Position numbers and translations under genes: made by a program
Shown: one piece after another, positions 24,719-33,703 of the stretch
Numbering within the stretch: position 1 is the stretch's first letter
Layout: every line of letters starts with the position of its first letter
Notes under the pieces: generated by a model
The model's database searches: none
What the model saw: the letters and a program-made list of their open reading frames with translations, nothing else
What the model was told of the DNA's origin: nothing
DNA from: Isosphaeraceae bacterium
GTDB lineage: Bacteria; Planctomycetota; Planctomycetia; Isosphaerales; Isosphaeraceae
NCBI GenBank assembly: GCA_021324445.1
Contig: JAJPJC010000118.1
Location: forward strand, 1 to 37,656
DNA: 37,656 nt
Reading direction: 5' to 3'

Positions 24719-26131
24719 TCAACCACCTCGCGAACATGCGGGATCGGGCAAGGTGCGATCAATTTCCTCGACGCGATAACCGAAGCCCGGCCCGCGGACC
24801 GAGGACAGGTCGAGCTTCCCATCCCGGCGGCGGAAGAGTCCCGGGTGGACCTCCTCCTCGGGCAAGGAGGCGGCGGGATAGAACTGCATGCCGTTGGATT
24901 CGACCCCCATGAGGGTCCCGGCGTGGGCGGCCAGGAGGACATGCGGGACCTGGGCAAGCATGGGGTTGGAGAGGTCCTGGACCATCAGCGTCATGCCGTG
25001 AGCCCTGGCCCAGCAGAGACTGAGGAGCGCGCCGGTCTGGGTCTTGCAGGTCTTGAGCGCCACGCCCGACCAGCCCAGCTCGCGGCCCAGCCGGACGAAC
25101 CGCCAGTCGTGGGCGCTCTCGTCCATGAACAACGGCTTCCGCGCCGAGACGCTGTGCACGTCGATGCGGTGCTCCTCCAGGTCATAGGGGAACGGCTGCT
25201 CCACGTACAGGAGCATCCCGTAGAGCCGCGGGTGCTCATCCATCAGTCGGTCGAGGATCGCGTTGACATACGCTGGCTCGCCGACCGTGCAATTGAAGTC
25301 GGCGGTCAGCCAGTCGACGCCCTCCTCGACGGCGATCCGGCCCACTTTGAGGAGGCGGTCGTAATCCCACTCGGCGTCGTCGCCGCGGAGCTTGACCTTC
25401 AGGCACTTCAGCCCATCGCGGCGGATCCAATCGCGCAAGAGAACCGGGTAGCCGTCGTCCGGCTCCGAGCCAGTCAGGTCCCAGGGATCGATCGGGTCCT
25501 TGCCGCCGACCAGGTGCCAGGCCGGGATCGATTCCAGGCGGGGCCGGACCAGGAACTCCTCGGGGAACTTCCCTTGGAATGAGACCGCCGCATCGGGCGC
25601 GGGGGTCAGGAACTGACCCAGGTCCCGGCTCATGTACGTTCCATTGTACGTCTCGTACGTCGGTACGCCGTGAAGAACCCCGAAGGCATCGTGCAGGGCG
25701 AGGTCGAAGGGCGAGTTGCAGACCAGGGCCCCCAGCCACGGGACCGGTTCGGCGTCCTTGCCACGCGCGGCCTGATACTTGGTCGTCACCGCGGGCAAGA
25801 CGGATTCCGTGAAGCCGTGTCCGAGCTCCATCGGGTGTCCCGGAGAGCAGGGCTGGGATACCCACGCTTCGGCGATCCGGACGCAGAGTTTCCTCAGCGC
25901 CTGATGGCGCTCCTCGTAGCTGAGCCGGCTGGGCCAGACCCACTGGACCGACAGCGGCGTCTCGCCCCAGCCGTCGGCGCGCCGGCCGCGGGCATCCTCC
26001 ACGGTCATCTTGACCCGCGCGCAGGTCACCTCCGTGGTGACCTCCGGGCCGAACTTCAGCGGCATCCGGCTCTGGATCGGCAGGAAATACAGCTCGACCG
26101 TGACCGGTCGAATATCGGTCGGCTTACTCAT
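24719..26131 (-). CDS. Enolase superfamily (mandelate racemase/muconate lactonizing-like) enzyme
   Basis: This 470-residue enzyme has an enolase-type N-terminal cap and a TIM barrel. Catalytic K245 and K247 lie in LKVKL. Metal ligands D278 (TADFN), E311 (VEQP) and D337 (MDES), and K360/K363 (ALKTCK) at the end of the barrel, are all visible. It should abstract a proton next to a carboxylate and act on an acid sugar or a dipeptide-like compound; the exact reaction is unknown. At 470 residues it is longer than the usual 360-400, owing to an extended N-terminal region and an insertion around 180-230. The ATG at 26131 has GGAG upstream; an ATG at 26149 adds six residues. A REP-like repeat separates it from the upstream fusion gene. 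Confidence 0.9.
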   Translation of the reverse strand: MSKPTDIRPVTVELYFLPIQSRMPLKFGPEVTTEVTCARVKMTVEDARGRRADGWGETPLSVQWVWPSRLSYEERHQALRKLCVRIAEAWVSQPCSPGHPMELGHGFTESVLPAVTTKYQAARGKDAEPVPWLGALVCNSPFDLALHDAFGVLHGVPTYETYNGTYMSRDLGQFLTPAPDAAVSFQGKFPEEFLVRPRLESIPAWHLVGGKDPIDPWDLTGSEPDDGYPVLLRDWIRRDGLKCLKVKLRGDDAEWDYDRLLKVGRIAVEEGVDWLTADFNCTVGEPAYVNAILDRLMDEHPRLYGMLLYVEQPFPYDLEEHRIDVHSVSARKPLFMDESAHDWRFVRLGRELGWSGVALKTCKTQTGALLSLCWARAHGMTLMVQDLSNPMLAQVPHVLLAAHAGTLMGVESNGMQFYPAASLPEEEVHPGLFRRRDGKLDLSSVRGPGFGYRVEEIDRTLPDPACSRGG

Positions 26132-26157
26132 GGTGGATCGCTCCGGCACGAACGTCG

Positions 26158-26215
26158 GTCGGGCTTGAGCCTGACAGGGTTCCGAGTCGCCGTCCGTGTC
26201 AGGCTCAAGCCTGAC
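26158..26215. repeat. REP-like inverted repeat, GGCTTGAGCC type
   Basis: Arms at 26158-26176 and 26197-26215 match over 19 bp with one mismatch (GTCRGGCTTGAGCCTGACA and its complement), spaced by 20 nt. Each arm is itself palindromic. It lies in the 91-nt gap between the fusion gene (stop 26223) and the enolase-superfamily gene. Two related elements occur at 36700-36757 and 37517-37568. Confidence 0.8.
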
Positions 26216-26222
26216 CTAGGTT

Positions 26223-29200
26223 TTACTCGGTCTTGCGGGCCGGCCCGGTTGATGTCAGAAACGCGATGAGGTCGGCCAGGTCTTGCGGCTTCAGGTCCTT
26301 CTCCACGCCTTCGGGCATCAAGGATTGGCCCGAGGCGGTCATCTCCTCGATCTCGGAGCGGAGCAGCACGTCGTCCTTGCCTTCCTGGCGGCGGAGAGTC
26401 ACAGCCGTGGCCGTCTCGTTGGTGATGAGTCCGTTCAAGACGCGGCCGTCGGCCGTCGCGATCGCGAAGGCGGTGTATTTCGCCTCGAAGGCGCGGTTGG
26501 GGTCAAGGATGGCGATCAAGAGCGACTCGGGCGACTTGTCGTTGAGGGTGGCGAGGTCCGGGCCGACCTCGACGCCCTCAGTCCCCAGGCGATGGCACGA
26601 GGCGCACAGCTTCTTGAACTGGACGGCGCCGGCGGCCGGATCGCCCTTCATGCCGAGGGCCGATCGGTAGGCGTCGACAACCGCCCGGCGCGGCTGGGAT
26701 TGCTGAGCGAAGACGGCCTCGGCGCGGGCGCGCTGGGAACGATCGCGGCGCGTGACCAGCCGCTGCCGCCGCGCCGGGTCGATCTCGGCGGCGGGTACGC
26801 GGCCGGCCTCGAGCGCCGAGAGCAGCGCGGCGGTCCACGGGCCCCGGCTCATCAGGGTGTCGAGGATCGCACCCCGGACCTGGGGCGAGTCCCGCTTCCA
26901 ACCCTTCAGCAGCAGCTCGGGGATCTTCGGGTCGGTGCTCCGGCCCAGGGCCGAGACCGCCGCCTGCTGGAGCGTGACCGGCACCTGGGGCCGGAGCAGG
27001 CCGACGAGCCGGTCGCGATCCTCGGCATGGCGCGCGGCCGAGTGCCCCAGCAGCGTCACGGCCGCCAGCCGGTCGGCCTCGCCGGCCGAATCGTCCGCGA
27101 CCACGCTCCGCGCCGCATCCCACAACCGCGCGAACGGTTTGTCCACGTCGATCGCCGACCGGTTCCTGACCCGCTCCCGGGCCGCGCTCAAGCCGGCCAG
27201 CGCGGCGAACTGCCAGGGGGCATAGCGACCCCCCTGTCCGGCCGGCTCGCCGATCGAGCGGAAGGCGTCGGCATTCAAGCGGCCGCCCGGGAGCGATCCC
27301 ACCAGGGCCAGGAGCGGCTCGACCATCGCTGGAGGCGGAGCCTTGCCCTCGGCGCTGCCCAGCAAGCTCGCCAGCAATGTCGCGACATGGGGCACGGCCG
27401 AGCTGAGGATGGCCGCCCGCATCCAGGCGTGATTCCCGTCGCGTCGCGCCAGGCGCGCCAGGGCCTCACCCGCGCGGCGGTCGTTCCAGTTGCCCAGGGC
27501 CAGCGCCACCTGGAATCGGACCCGGGCCTCGCTGTCGTCGACGAGCCGCAGGATCGCGTCTGCGACCTTGGGCGAGGACGGCACGAGGGGCTCAACGGCC
27601 GCGATGACCGATTCCCTGACCCGGGGATCGGTGTCATTCAGGCCCACCAACGCAGTGGCTTCGTCGAGGCCGCCCAGATCAGCCAGCGTCCAGAGCGCCT
27701 GCACCCGAGTCTTGGGCCGCTTCGGATTCGCGGCCAATTCCCGGAGCGGTCCGAACGCCTCCGTGCCGCCGCGGTGCAGGAGAAGCCGCTGCGCCGTGTC
27801 GCGCTGCCAGCCGCTCGGGCTGTCGAGCGCGGCGACCAGTCCCGGCGTATCGAGCCCATCCAGCCGCGGGATCGGCCGCGGCTTCTGATCGACGGGATAA
27901 ACCCGGTAGATCCGCCCTTGCTCGCTGCCGGCGCGGAGGTCCAGCCGTTTTTCCCAATCGTCGGGGATCCACTCGGGATGCTCGATCACGGAGCGATACA
28001 TGTCGGCGACCCAGAGCGCGCCGTCGGGGCCGGTCTTGAGCATCGTGGGCCGGAACCAGTTGTCGCTGGAGGCCAGGAATTCGCGCCCCGACTCGTTCGG
28101 ACCGCGACGACCGCGGAAGGTCACGCCATCGGGCTCCAGCACGATCCGGTGCACCAGATTGTGCACGGGCTCGCTGACGAAGAGGCTGGTGGCGAACCAG
28201 GGGCCGAAGAGCTCGTCGCGATAGGGAGTCGGACTGTTGGCCGAGGTGACGTGATTGGCCGCTTCCGGGTCGTTGAACCGGGCGACCGTGCGGCTGACGG
28301 GATAGCACCGCGTCTGCGGCTCGAGGGTCTGCCGCGGGTCGGGAGGCGCGTAGTAGGGGTTGCGCCTCAGGTTCTGGTCCGAGAGGACGAAATGCCAGCC
28401 CCAGTTGGGATTGTTGTTGCCGAACCAGTGGCCCCAGTCGTCGCGGTGGCGACCATATTGGGTCTGGCCGCTCTCGGCTTCGAGCTCGCCGGTGTCGGGC
28501 CGGAACCGGAAGTCCCGGCCGCTGATCCGCGTGACCTTGCCCGTTTTGGTCGATCGGACCGTCCCGCCGCTGTCGCCGTTGGCGCCATAGACCCAGCCAT
28601 CGAGCCCCAGCTCGAAGCCGTTGAGCCGGTGCTGCTGGTTCCCGGGGACGAAGCCCGTGAAGAGCACCTCGCGATGGTCGGCCTTGCCGTCGCCGTCGCG
28701 ATCCTCGGCGTAGAAGATGTCGGGGGCGCACGCGACCAGAACGCCATTGCGCCAGGGCATCACGCCGGTCGGGAAGGGCAGCGCTTCCAGGAAGGTCGTC
28801 TGCTTGTCGTACAGGCCGTCGCCATTCGTATCCTCGAGGAACCGGACGACGCCGCCGGGCTTCCCCTTGCCGTCGAGACCCAGCGGGTAATCCCCCATCT
28901 CGACGACCCAGAGCTTGCCGTCGGCTCCCCACTCGAAGGCGATCGGGTCTTTCACCAGCGGCTCGGCCGCGACCTGCTCCACCGTGAACCCGGGCTCGAC
29001 GCGGATCGCTTTCAACGCCGCCGCGGGATTCTTCCCTCTCGGCTCGATGTCCTTCAACAGGTCGTTGAAGGACCGGCGATCGACCAGGTTGGGCAACTTG
29101 GCCGTATCCTCGTTCTGCCACCAGAGATGCCGCGAGTGGACGAAAAAGCCGTTGTTGGTGCCGTCGCGAACGATCTTGGGAAGTGCGCCGGGCTCGCCCG

Positions 29201-30824
29201 CCTTGCCGGCCATCACCTTGCGCGTCCAGCCGTCCTCCATCGAGTTAAACAGATAGATTCCATACCTCTGGTCGTTGGAGAAAACAACGTCGAGTCGGCC
29301 ATCTTCGTCCAGGTCGATGAAGCGGAGGCCGGCGTCGCGGCCTTGATCGTCGACCAGTCGGGCGCCGGGGGGCAAACCGAAGTCGAGTGAGTGAGGTCGA
29401 GGTGGTTCGACGGTAGGAGGGCGGTTCAGTAGTGTCGTCCGGAAGATCACCGTGGGCATTCCGGCCGCGATGGCAAGCTGCTCGCACTCGCCATCGCCGT
29501 CGATGTCCAGAAACCTGGTCTTGACCTGGATGGCGCCGGGAGGGAGAGCTCCGGGAGGAACAAATCCCACTCCGATCATCCCCCTCACTGGAATGAGGCT
29601 GGGAATGCTTCGGCCATTCGCCACCCGCGACCCCGGGATCGCAGGACCATCCGACCAAGCCCAGCTCGCTGGCTCCCAATCCCTGACCCGAATCCCGTTC
29701 TCGTCGCTGACCACGGCATCGAGGTACCCGTCGCTATTCACATCCGCTAATGTCACACTGTTTCGCTCCTGCCCGTTTGCTGCTCGCAATGGCTGCCCCA
29801 GCAGGGGGTTCTGGTTGAGTCGCTCCAGCGCCTCCTTGAACGTGAGGAACTTGACCTTCTTCCCATGCTTCGCCACCGCGTGATCGATCAACTCGACGAT
29901 CTGCGTATTCTTGATCCAGCCGTGCGGGTGGAAGACGAGATTGAAGACTCCTTGCTTGAGCACGACACAATCCAGAGCGGCCTTGAGGTCTTCGACGGTC
30001 TTGGGGTTGTTCGGCTTGTGGAGGTGCTGGGCTTCCCAGTCGCTGGGGACGACGCAGGGGAATTCCCAGCAGAGCCGGCCGATCACGTAGGGATAGGGGT
30101 AGTTCTCGATCGTGTTCACGAACGACGGGAACGGGATGTACTTGCGGAACCGCTCCCTGCCGTCGGGGTCGAACACCAGGTCGCGCGGCAAGCTCGGGTC
30201 ATCGGGCGTGAGCACCACGAAGACGGATGAATCGATCGAGAGGAACTTCCCGCCCGGGCTGGTCTTGTTGAAGATCTCGGCGAAGAAGCGAGGGCTCACC
30301 GTGTTGAGTGAGTCGCAACACGGCATCCGGAAGGCGACCGGCGTGTTGCCGGGGATCTGGTTCATCAGGTCCACGCAGCCGTGATAGGTGCGGGCGGCCT
30401 CGGCAAAGTCCCCCTTCTGCAAGCACGGGCAGGGATGAGTCAACGTATGGACCTCGAGCGAGAGCCCCTCCTTCAGCCAACCCTGGAGCCGCGGGTCCTT
30501 GGGGTCGACGTGGTTCGTCATGATACTGACCGGCGCGCGGCCGTCGATCGCCTTGAGCCGGTTCAAGATGGGCCGCAGATAGGTCTCGTACCGGCCGGGA
30601 TCATGCATGTCGTCGATCGCCAGCACCACCACTGCCTCGACCCCCGGCTCGCCGACCCACTGGGGCGTGATCAGCTTGGGAAAGTCGCGATGGGGGTAAT
30701 ACGGGTTCACCTCGTCGAGGTAGGCCAGGCGGTTGCCGTCGGGCGGGGCGGCCAGGGCGGCAAAGGACGGATCCACCGCGAGGGCGGTCAGGAAGCCGGC
30801 GAGGGAGGCGAGGCGGCGCGTCAT
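26223..30824 (-). CDS. Multidomain exported protein: polysaccharide deacetylase, FG-GAP, PVC-type dehydrogenase, HEAT repeats, cytochrome c
   Basis: This 1533-residue protein begins with a signal peptide (1-26). Residues 60-330 form a NodB-type polysaccharide deacetylase domain with metal-binding DD at 71-72 and HTLTH at 126-130. Residues 355-520 contain FG-GAP/VCBS-like repeats (DVNSDGYLDAV, DIDGDGECEQL, DLDEDGRLDVV). Residues 600-985 are a PVC-type membrane-bound dehydrogenase propeller (FEWGADGKLWVVEMGDYP, LEDTNGDGLYD, DGPDGALWVADMYR-type segments). Residues 990-1330 are HEAT-like repeats, and 1390-1530 is a C-terminal heme domain with CASCH at 1407-1411 and a distal Met in SLMP. The ATG at 30824 follows GGAG by 7 nt; the frame upstream to 31001 lacks similarity and overlaps the divergent maf region. 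It probably deacetylates and oxidises carbohydrates outside the cytoplasm. No frameshift is seen within the domains. Confidence 0.9.
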   Translation of the reverse strand: MTRRLASLAGFLTALAVDPSFAALAAPPDGNRLAYLDEVNPYYPHRDFPKLITPQWVGEPGVEAVVVLAIDDMHDPGRYETYLRPILNRLKAIDGRAPVSIMTNHVDPKDPRLQGWLKEGLSLEVHTLTHPCPCLQKGDFAEAARTYHGCVDLMNQIPGNTPVAFRMPCCDSLNTVSPRFFAEIFNKTSPGGKFLSIDSSVFVVLTPDDPSLPRDLVFDPDGRERFRKYIPFPSFVNTIENYPYPYVIGRLCWEFPCVVPSDWEAQHLHKPNNPKTVEDLKAALDCVVLKQGVFNLVFHPHGWIKNTQIVELIDHAVAKHGKKVKFLTFKEALERLNQNPLLGQPLRAANGQERNSVTLADVNSDGYLDAVVSDENGIRVRDWEPASWAWSDGPAIPGSRVANGRSIPSLIPVRGMIGVGFVPPGALPPGAIQVKTRFLDIDGDGECEQLAIAAGMPTVIFRTTLLNRPPTVEPPRPHSLDFGLPPGARLVDDQGRDAGLRFIDLDEDGRLDVVFSNDQRYGIYLFNSMEDGWTRKVMAGKAGEPGALPKIVRDGTNNGFFVHSRHLWWQNEDTAKLPNLVDRRSFNDLLKDIEPRGKNPAAALKAIRVEPGFTVEQVAAEPLVKDPIAFEWGADGKLWVVEMGDYPLGLDGKGKPGGVVRFLEDTNGDGLYDKQTTFLEALPFPTGVMPWRNGVLVACAPDIFYAEDRDGDGKADHREVLFTGFVPGNQQHRLNGFELGLDGWVYGANGDSGGTVRSTKTGKVTRISGRDFRFRPDTGELEAESGQTQYGRHRDDWGHWFGNNNPNWGWHFVLSDQNLRRNPYYAPPDPRQTLEPQTRCYPVSRTVARFNDPEAANHVTSANSPTPYRDELFGPWFATSLFVSEPVHNLVHRIVLEPDGVTFRGRRGPNESGREFLASSDNWFRPTMLKTGPDGALWVADMYRSVIEHPEWIPDDWEKRLDLRAGSEQGRIYRVYPVDQKPRPIPRLDGLDTPGLVAALDSPSGWQRDTAQRLLLHRGGTEAFGPLRELAANPKRPKTRVQALWTLADLGGLDEATALVGLNDTDPRVRESVIAAVEPLVPSSPKVADAILRLVDDSEARVRFQVALALGNWNDRRAGEALARLARRDGNHAWMRAAILSSAVPHVATLLASLLGSAEGKAPPPAMVEPLLALVGSLPGGRLNADAFRSIGEPAGQGGRYAPWQFAALAGLSAARERVRNRSAIDVDKPFARLWDAARSVVADDSAGEADRLAAVTLLGHSAARHAEDRDRLVGLLRPQVPVTLQQAAVSALGRSTDPKIPELLLKGWKRDSPQVRGAILDTLMSRGPWTAALLSALEAGRVPAAEIDPARRQRLVTRRDRSQRARAEAVFAQQSQPRRAVVDAYRSALGMKGDPAAGAVQFKKLCASCHRLGTEGVEVGPDLATLNDKSPESLLIAILDPNRAFEAKYTAFAIATADGRVLNGLITNETATAVTLRRQEGKDDVLLRSEIEEMTASGQSLMPEGVEKDLKPQDLADLIAFLTSTGPARKTE

Positions 30825-30984
30825 GGCAGGACTCCGGGCGCAATCGATCGGCGAGGGCAGACACCTCATGGTTCTCAGGCTGGCGGGTTTCCGGCTTGTT
30901 GGCAAGGGGTCAGTGGCGATACCATCAGCTTGCGTGCGGCTCGCTCGCGCGGACGGAGTGCGTCGGAGGACCCCAGGCGCCCCT

Positions 30985-31593
30985 ATGAAACCACGACTCA
31001 TCCTGGCCAGTGCCTCGCCGCGGCGCCGGGAGTTGCTCGCGGAGGCGGGTTATCCCTTCGAGGTCGTTGCCTCGGGAGTTGACGAGCCCGAGCCGGATGA
31101 ATCGACGTCCCCGGCGGCGTATGCGGCACACCTGGCCTGGCGGAAGGCCGCCGCAGTCGCGCAGTGGAGGAGGGCCGGCCTGATCCTCGGCGCCGACACG
31201 GTCTGCGCCGTCGCGGGCCAGATCCTCAACAAGCCGCGGGATCGGGCCGATGCCGAGCGGATGATCCGGCTCCAGGAAGGACACGACACCGAGGTGATCT
31301 CCGGGATTTGCCTCTACCGGGCCGGCCGCGAAGAATGGGTTGGCGCCGTCGAGGTCAGTGTCGTGCGGTTCAAGCCGCTGACCGACCCCGAGCGCAGCGC
31401 CTATCTCGACTCGGGGCGCTGGGAAGGGAAGTCCGGCGGTTACGGCGTTCAGGACCGGGATCCGTTCGTCGCGGTCGTCCGCGGCAGCTTCTCCAACGTC
31501 GTCGGATTGCCGATCGAACGCCTCGCGGCCTTGCTGGAAAACTACACGGGCTTGATACCTTCAACGGAACCGGAACCCGGACCGCGGAGTTAA
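30985..31593 (+). CDS. maf: Maf family nucleotide pyrophosphatase
   Basis: This 202-residue cytoplasmic enzyme hydrolyses non-canonical or modified nucleoside triphosphates to monophosphates (house-cleaning; members act on dTTP/UTP or on m7GTP). Family motifs are ASASPRRRELL near the N-terminus, GADTVCAV in the middle, the SGRWEGKSGGYGVQD segment, and SFSNVVGLPIERL near the end. The ATG at 30985 begins the canonical MKPRLILASASPRR; the purine-rich GGAGGA upstream is somewhat distant at 14 nt. The stop codon TAA at 31591-31593 belongs to the left arm of an inverted-repeat element, so the last residues may have been altered by its insertion. It is divergent from the large fusion gene. Confidence 0.92.
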   Translation: MKPRLILASASPRRRELLAEAGYPFEVVASGVDEPEPDESTSPAAYAAHLAWRKAAAVAQWRRAGLILGADTVCAVAGQILNKPRDRADAERMIRLQEGHDTEVISGICLYRAGREEWVGAVEVSVVRFKPLTDPERSAYLDSGRWEGKSGGYGVQDRDPFVAVVRGSFSNVVGLPIERLAALLENYTGLIPSTEPEPGPRS

Positions 31594-31700
31594 CCACGAA
31601 ATACACGAAAGGCACGAAAACGGAAAAAAGATCCTTTTTATTTTTTCTGGGTCCTCAATCATTATCTGATTTTCGTGACTTTCGTGTATTTCGTGGTTAA
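31590..31700. repeat. 111-bp inverted-repeat element, CCACGAAA family
   Basis: Perfect 22-bp arms lie at 31590-31611 and 31679-31700, and a further 8 of 9 bases match inward (GCACGAAAA against TTTTCGTGA). The arms consist of three degenerate repeats of CACGAAA. The 49-bp centre is AT-rich. The element begins at the maf stop codon and ends 65 nt before the M28 peptidase ATG. CCACGAAA-type inverted repeats are widespread in planctomycetes and related phyla. Confidence 0.8.
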
Positions 31701-31764
31701 ATCTTCCAAAAAAACAATCTTGCGCAGAGTCGCGGTCCCGAGCAACCGAAGAGGAGACGATCGC

Positions 31765-32796
31765 ATGGGGCGCATCATTCCGCACTGGTACGATTGGCGG
31801 ATGATCCTCGCCATGACGCTCATTCCCGTCTGCGCGTCCGCGTTGATCAGCGTGATCCTGCCGTCAGTTCAACGGTTCCGCTCCTCGGAGGCCAATGCGG
31901 CCATGGTCGCCTCTCCTGCCCCGATCGACGGCCGGCGCGCCTATGGATACCTCAAGCAGATCTGCGAGCTGGGGCCTCGGATCGCCGGTTCCGAGGCCAA
32001 TGCGCGGCAACGCAAGCTCGTCGCGGAGCATTTCACGAAGATGGGAGGCAAGGTCCGCGAGCAACCGTTCCGCGCGGAGCACCCCCTGACCGGCCGCCGC
32101 GTGGAGATGGCCAACCTGATCGGCTCCTGGCATCCCGAGCGGCTGGATCGCGTCCTCATCGCCGCCCACTACGACACCCGGCCCCATCCCGACCAGGAGG
32201 ACGACGAGGAACGGCGCAAGCGCCCCTTTCTCGGCGCCAATGATTGTGCCTCGGGCGTCGCCCTCCTGATGGAGATCGCCCACCACCTGGAGAAGCTGGA
32301 GACTCCCTGCGGCGTCGACCTCGTCCTCTTCGACGGCGAGGAGCTGGTCTATGGGAATGACCCCGACCGCCGGGGCGAGTACTTCCTCGGGTCGTGGCAT
32401 TTCGCCCGGTCTTATGCCGCCCAGGTCGAGCGCGGGCGTTCGAAAATGCGCTACCGAGCCGGATTGCTCCTCGACATGGTCGGGGGCCGGGACCTCCAGA
32501 TCAAGCGCGAGCCCAACAGCCTGAACTTCGCCCCCGAGCTGGTGCGCGAGGTCTGGGCCGTCGCCCGCCAGCTCGACGCCAGGTCGTTTCGCAACGAGAT
32601 CGGTCGCGAGGTCCTCGACGACCACCTGCCACTCAACGACGCCGGCATCCCGGCCATCGACATCATCGATTTCGATTACCCCTACTGGCACAAGGCCGAC
32701 GACCTACCTGAGAATTGCTCGGCCGAGAGCCTGGCCGATGTCGGCCGTGTGCTCACAGCCTGGCTGGCACAGCAACGGGCACGCTCTCGCCGTTGA
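31765..32796 (+). CDS. M28 family peptidase / glutaminyl-peptide cyclotransferase-like protein
   Basis: This 343-residue protein has a hydrophobic N-terminal helix (about 13-34) that could anchor or export it, then an M28-type fold. Possible zinc ligands are H135 (AAHYDTRP), D160 (GANDCASG), E193 (FDGEEL) and H309 (YWHKADD). The single-zinc pattern D-E-H and the DYPYWH tail resemble glutaminyl cyclases, which form N-terminal pyroglutamate, as much as aminopeptidases. Sequence alone does not choose between the two. The ATG at 31765 follows GAGGAG. It lies downstream of maf, separated by an inverted-repeat element. Confidence 0.88.
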   Translation: MGRIIPHWYDWRMILAMTLIPVCASALISVILPSVQRFRSSEANAAMVASPAPIDGRRAYGYLKQICELGPRIAGSEANARQRKLVAEHFTKMGGKVREQPFRAEHPLTGRRVEMANLIGSWHPERLDRVLIAAHYDTRPHPDQEDDEERRKRPFLGANDCASGVALLMEIAHHLEKLETPCGVDLVLFDGEELVYGNDPDRRGEYFLGSWHFARSYAAQVERGRSKMRYRAGLLLDMVGGRDLQIKREPNSLNFAPELVREVWAVARQLDARSFRNEIGREVLDDHLPLNDAGIPAIDIIDFDYPYWHKADDLPENCSAESLADVGRVLTAWLAQQRARSRR

Positions 32797-32828
32797 TCCC
32801 CGCGGCCCGGCGTCTCCAACCACCAGAT

Positions 32829-33095
32829 TCACGGCGACCGGCGCTCGCGGCGCGTCGCCTCCAGGTCGAACCGCAGTGAAGCGAGGTCGAGCCGGAACCG
32901 TTCGAGGGCCTCCCGCGCAATCAGCATGACTCGGCTGCGAAACAAGGCATGCTCCATCACGTCATCGATCAGCGGCTCCAGCTCCGCACGGACCGGCGCC
33001 GACTGCTGCTGAATTCGCTCCTTCAGAACCATCAGTTCGGAAGGGACTGGCTCGGTGTCCGTCGTCACCGGCGTCTCGTCATGAATGGGATTCAT
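32829..33095 (-). CDS. Small hypothetical protein
   Basis: This is an 88-residue protein with no recognised domain. The first 18 residues are acidic and Thr/Pro-rich. The rest (about 22-85) is strongly helical and charged, with a pattern compatible with a coiled coil or helical hairpin (ELMVLKERIQQQ, LEPLIDDVMEHALF, REALERFRLDLASLRFDLE). The ATG at 33095 follows GAGGTG by about 5 nt, which supports translation. It has no signal or membrane segment and is convergent with the M28 peptidase gene. Confidence 0.55.
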   Translation of the reverse strand: MNPIHDETPVTTDTEPVPSELMVLKERIQQQSAPVRAELEPLIDDVMEHALFRSRVMLIAREALERFRLDLASLRFDLEATRRERRSP

Positions 33096-33298
33096 GGTTG
33101 CACCTCGTTGATGTATCCTTGCTCTAGTCTAGCATGAAAATAGAGAAGGGCGCGCGATCAACGAAACTAATTGCTCTGGGCAAAATCGGCTGATTGTAGG
33201 GAGGACAACGGATAATGCGAATGCGCGGTCCTTGTGTGCAAGATTGCGTGATGCTTGCCGCAGAACGGAGGTCAGCAGTTCCTAGCCGGAAGGCTTGA

Positions 33299-33433
33299 TT
33301 GGTCGAGCGATTGGCCGACGCGATCGCCGAGGCGCATCGGCTGGGGGTCGTGCACCGGGCGCCCGACCGCGACGACGAGGCCTGGCAGGAGCGCCGCCAG
33401 CGGCTCGGCCGCTGGGATGGCCCGCCGCCCTGA
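33299..33433 (+). pseudogene. Ser/Thr kinase fragment
   Basis: The frame 33299-33433 translates to LVERLADAIAEAHRLGVVHR followed by APDRDDE and a stop. It matches the helix E and catalytic-loop start of planctomycete Ser/Thr kinases (VERLARAVAYAHRxGVVHRDLKP), but the DLKP that should follow HR is replaced by unrelated sequence and no N-lobe or C-lobe is found nearby. It is a relic of at most about 20 recognisable residues in a 608-nt gap (33096-33703). The rest of the gap, including an arginine- and proline-rich stretch to about 33650, is not recognised. Confidence 0.45.
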
Positions 33434-33703
33434 CACGGCCGGTGGCTGGAGTGGCCGCCGACACGGTCCCGGTCTGGAAGCGATACCGGGCCTGTCCGAC
33501 CTGGCCGTCACCCGGATTGGTCTCCGTCAGGCCGCGCCGGCCTGGAAATGCTCGCTCCGCGTCTCGCTGCCGCGCTGCCCACTCGGCGCTACCCATCGCG
33601 GATTTGCAACCCGGGCGAAGATTTCGGACAATGTGCACATCCGCTGAACCGCTCCGCGGGACCCGACGCTCAGTGGCCAACTACCCTACGAGGACGATGA
33701 CGG

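Noticed and set aside
26283..29390. Plus-strand open frame of 1035 codons opposite the NodB/cytochrome fusion gene
   Set aside because: Same antisense effect of GC-rich codon usage; no recognisable motifs, whereas the minus frame has five domain types.
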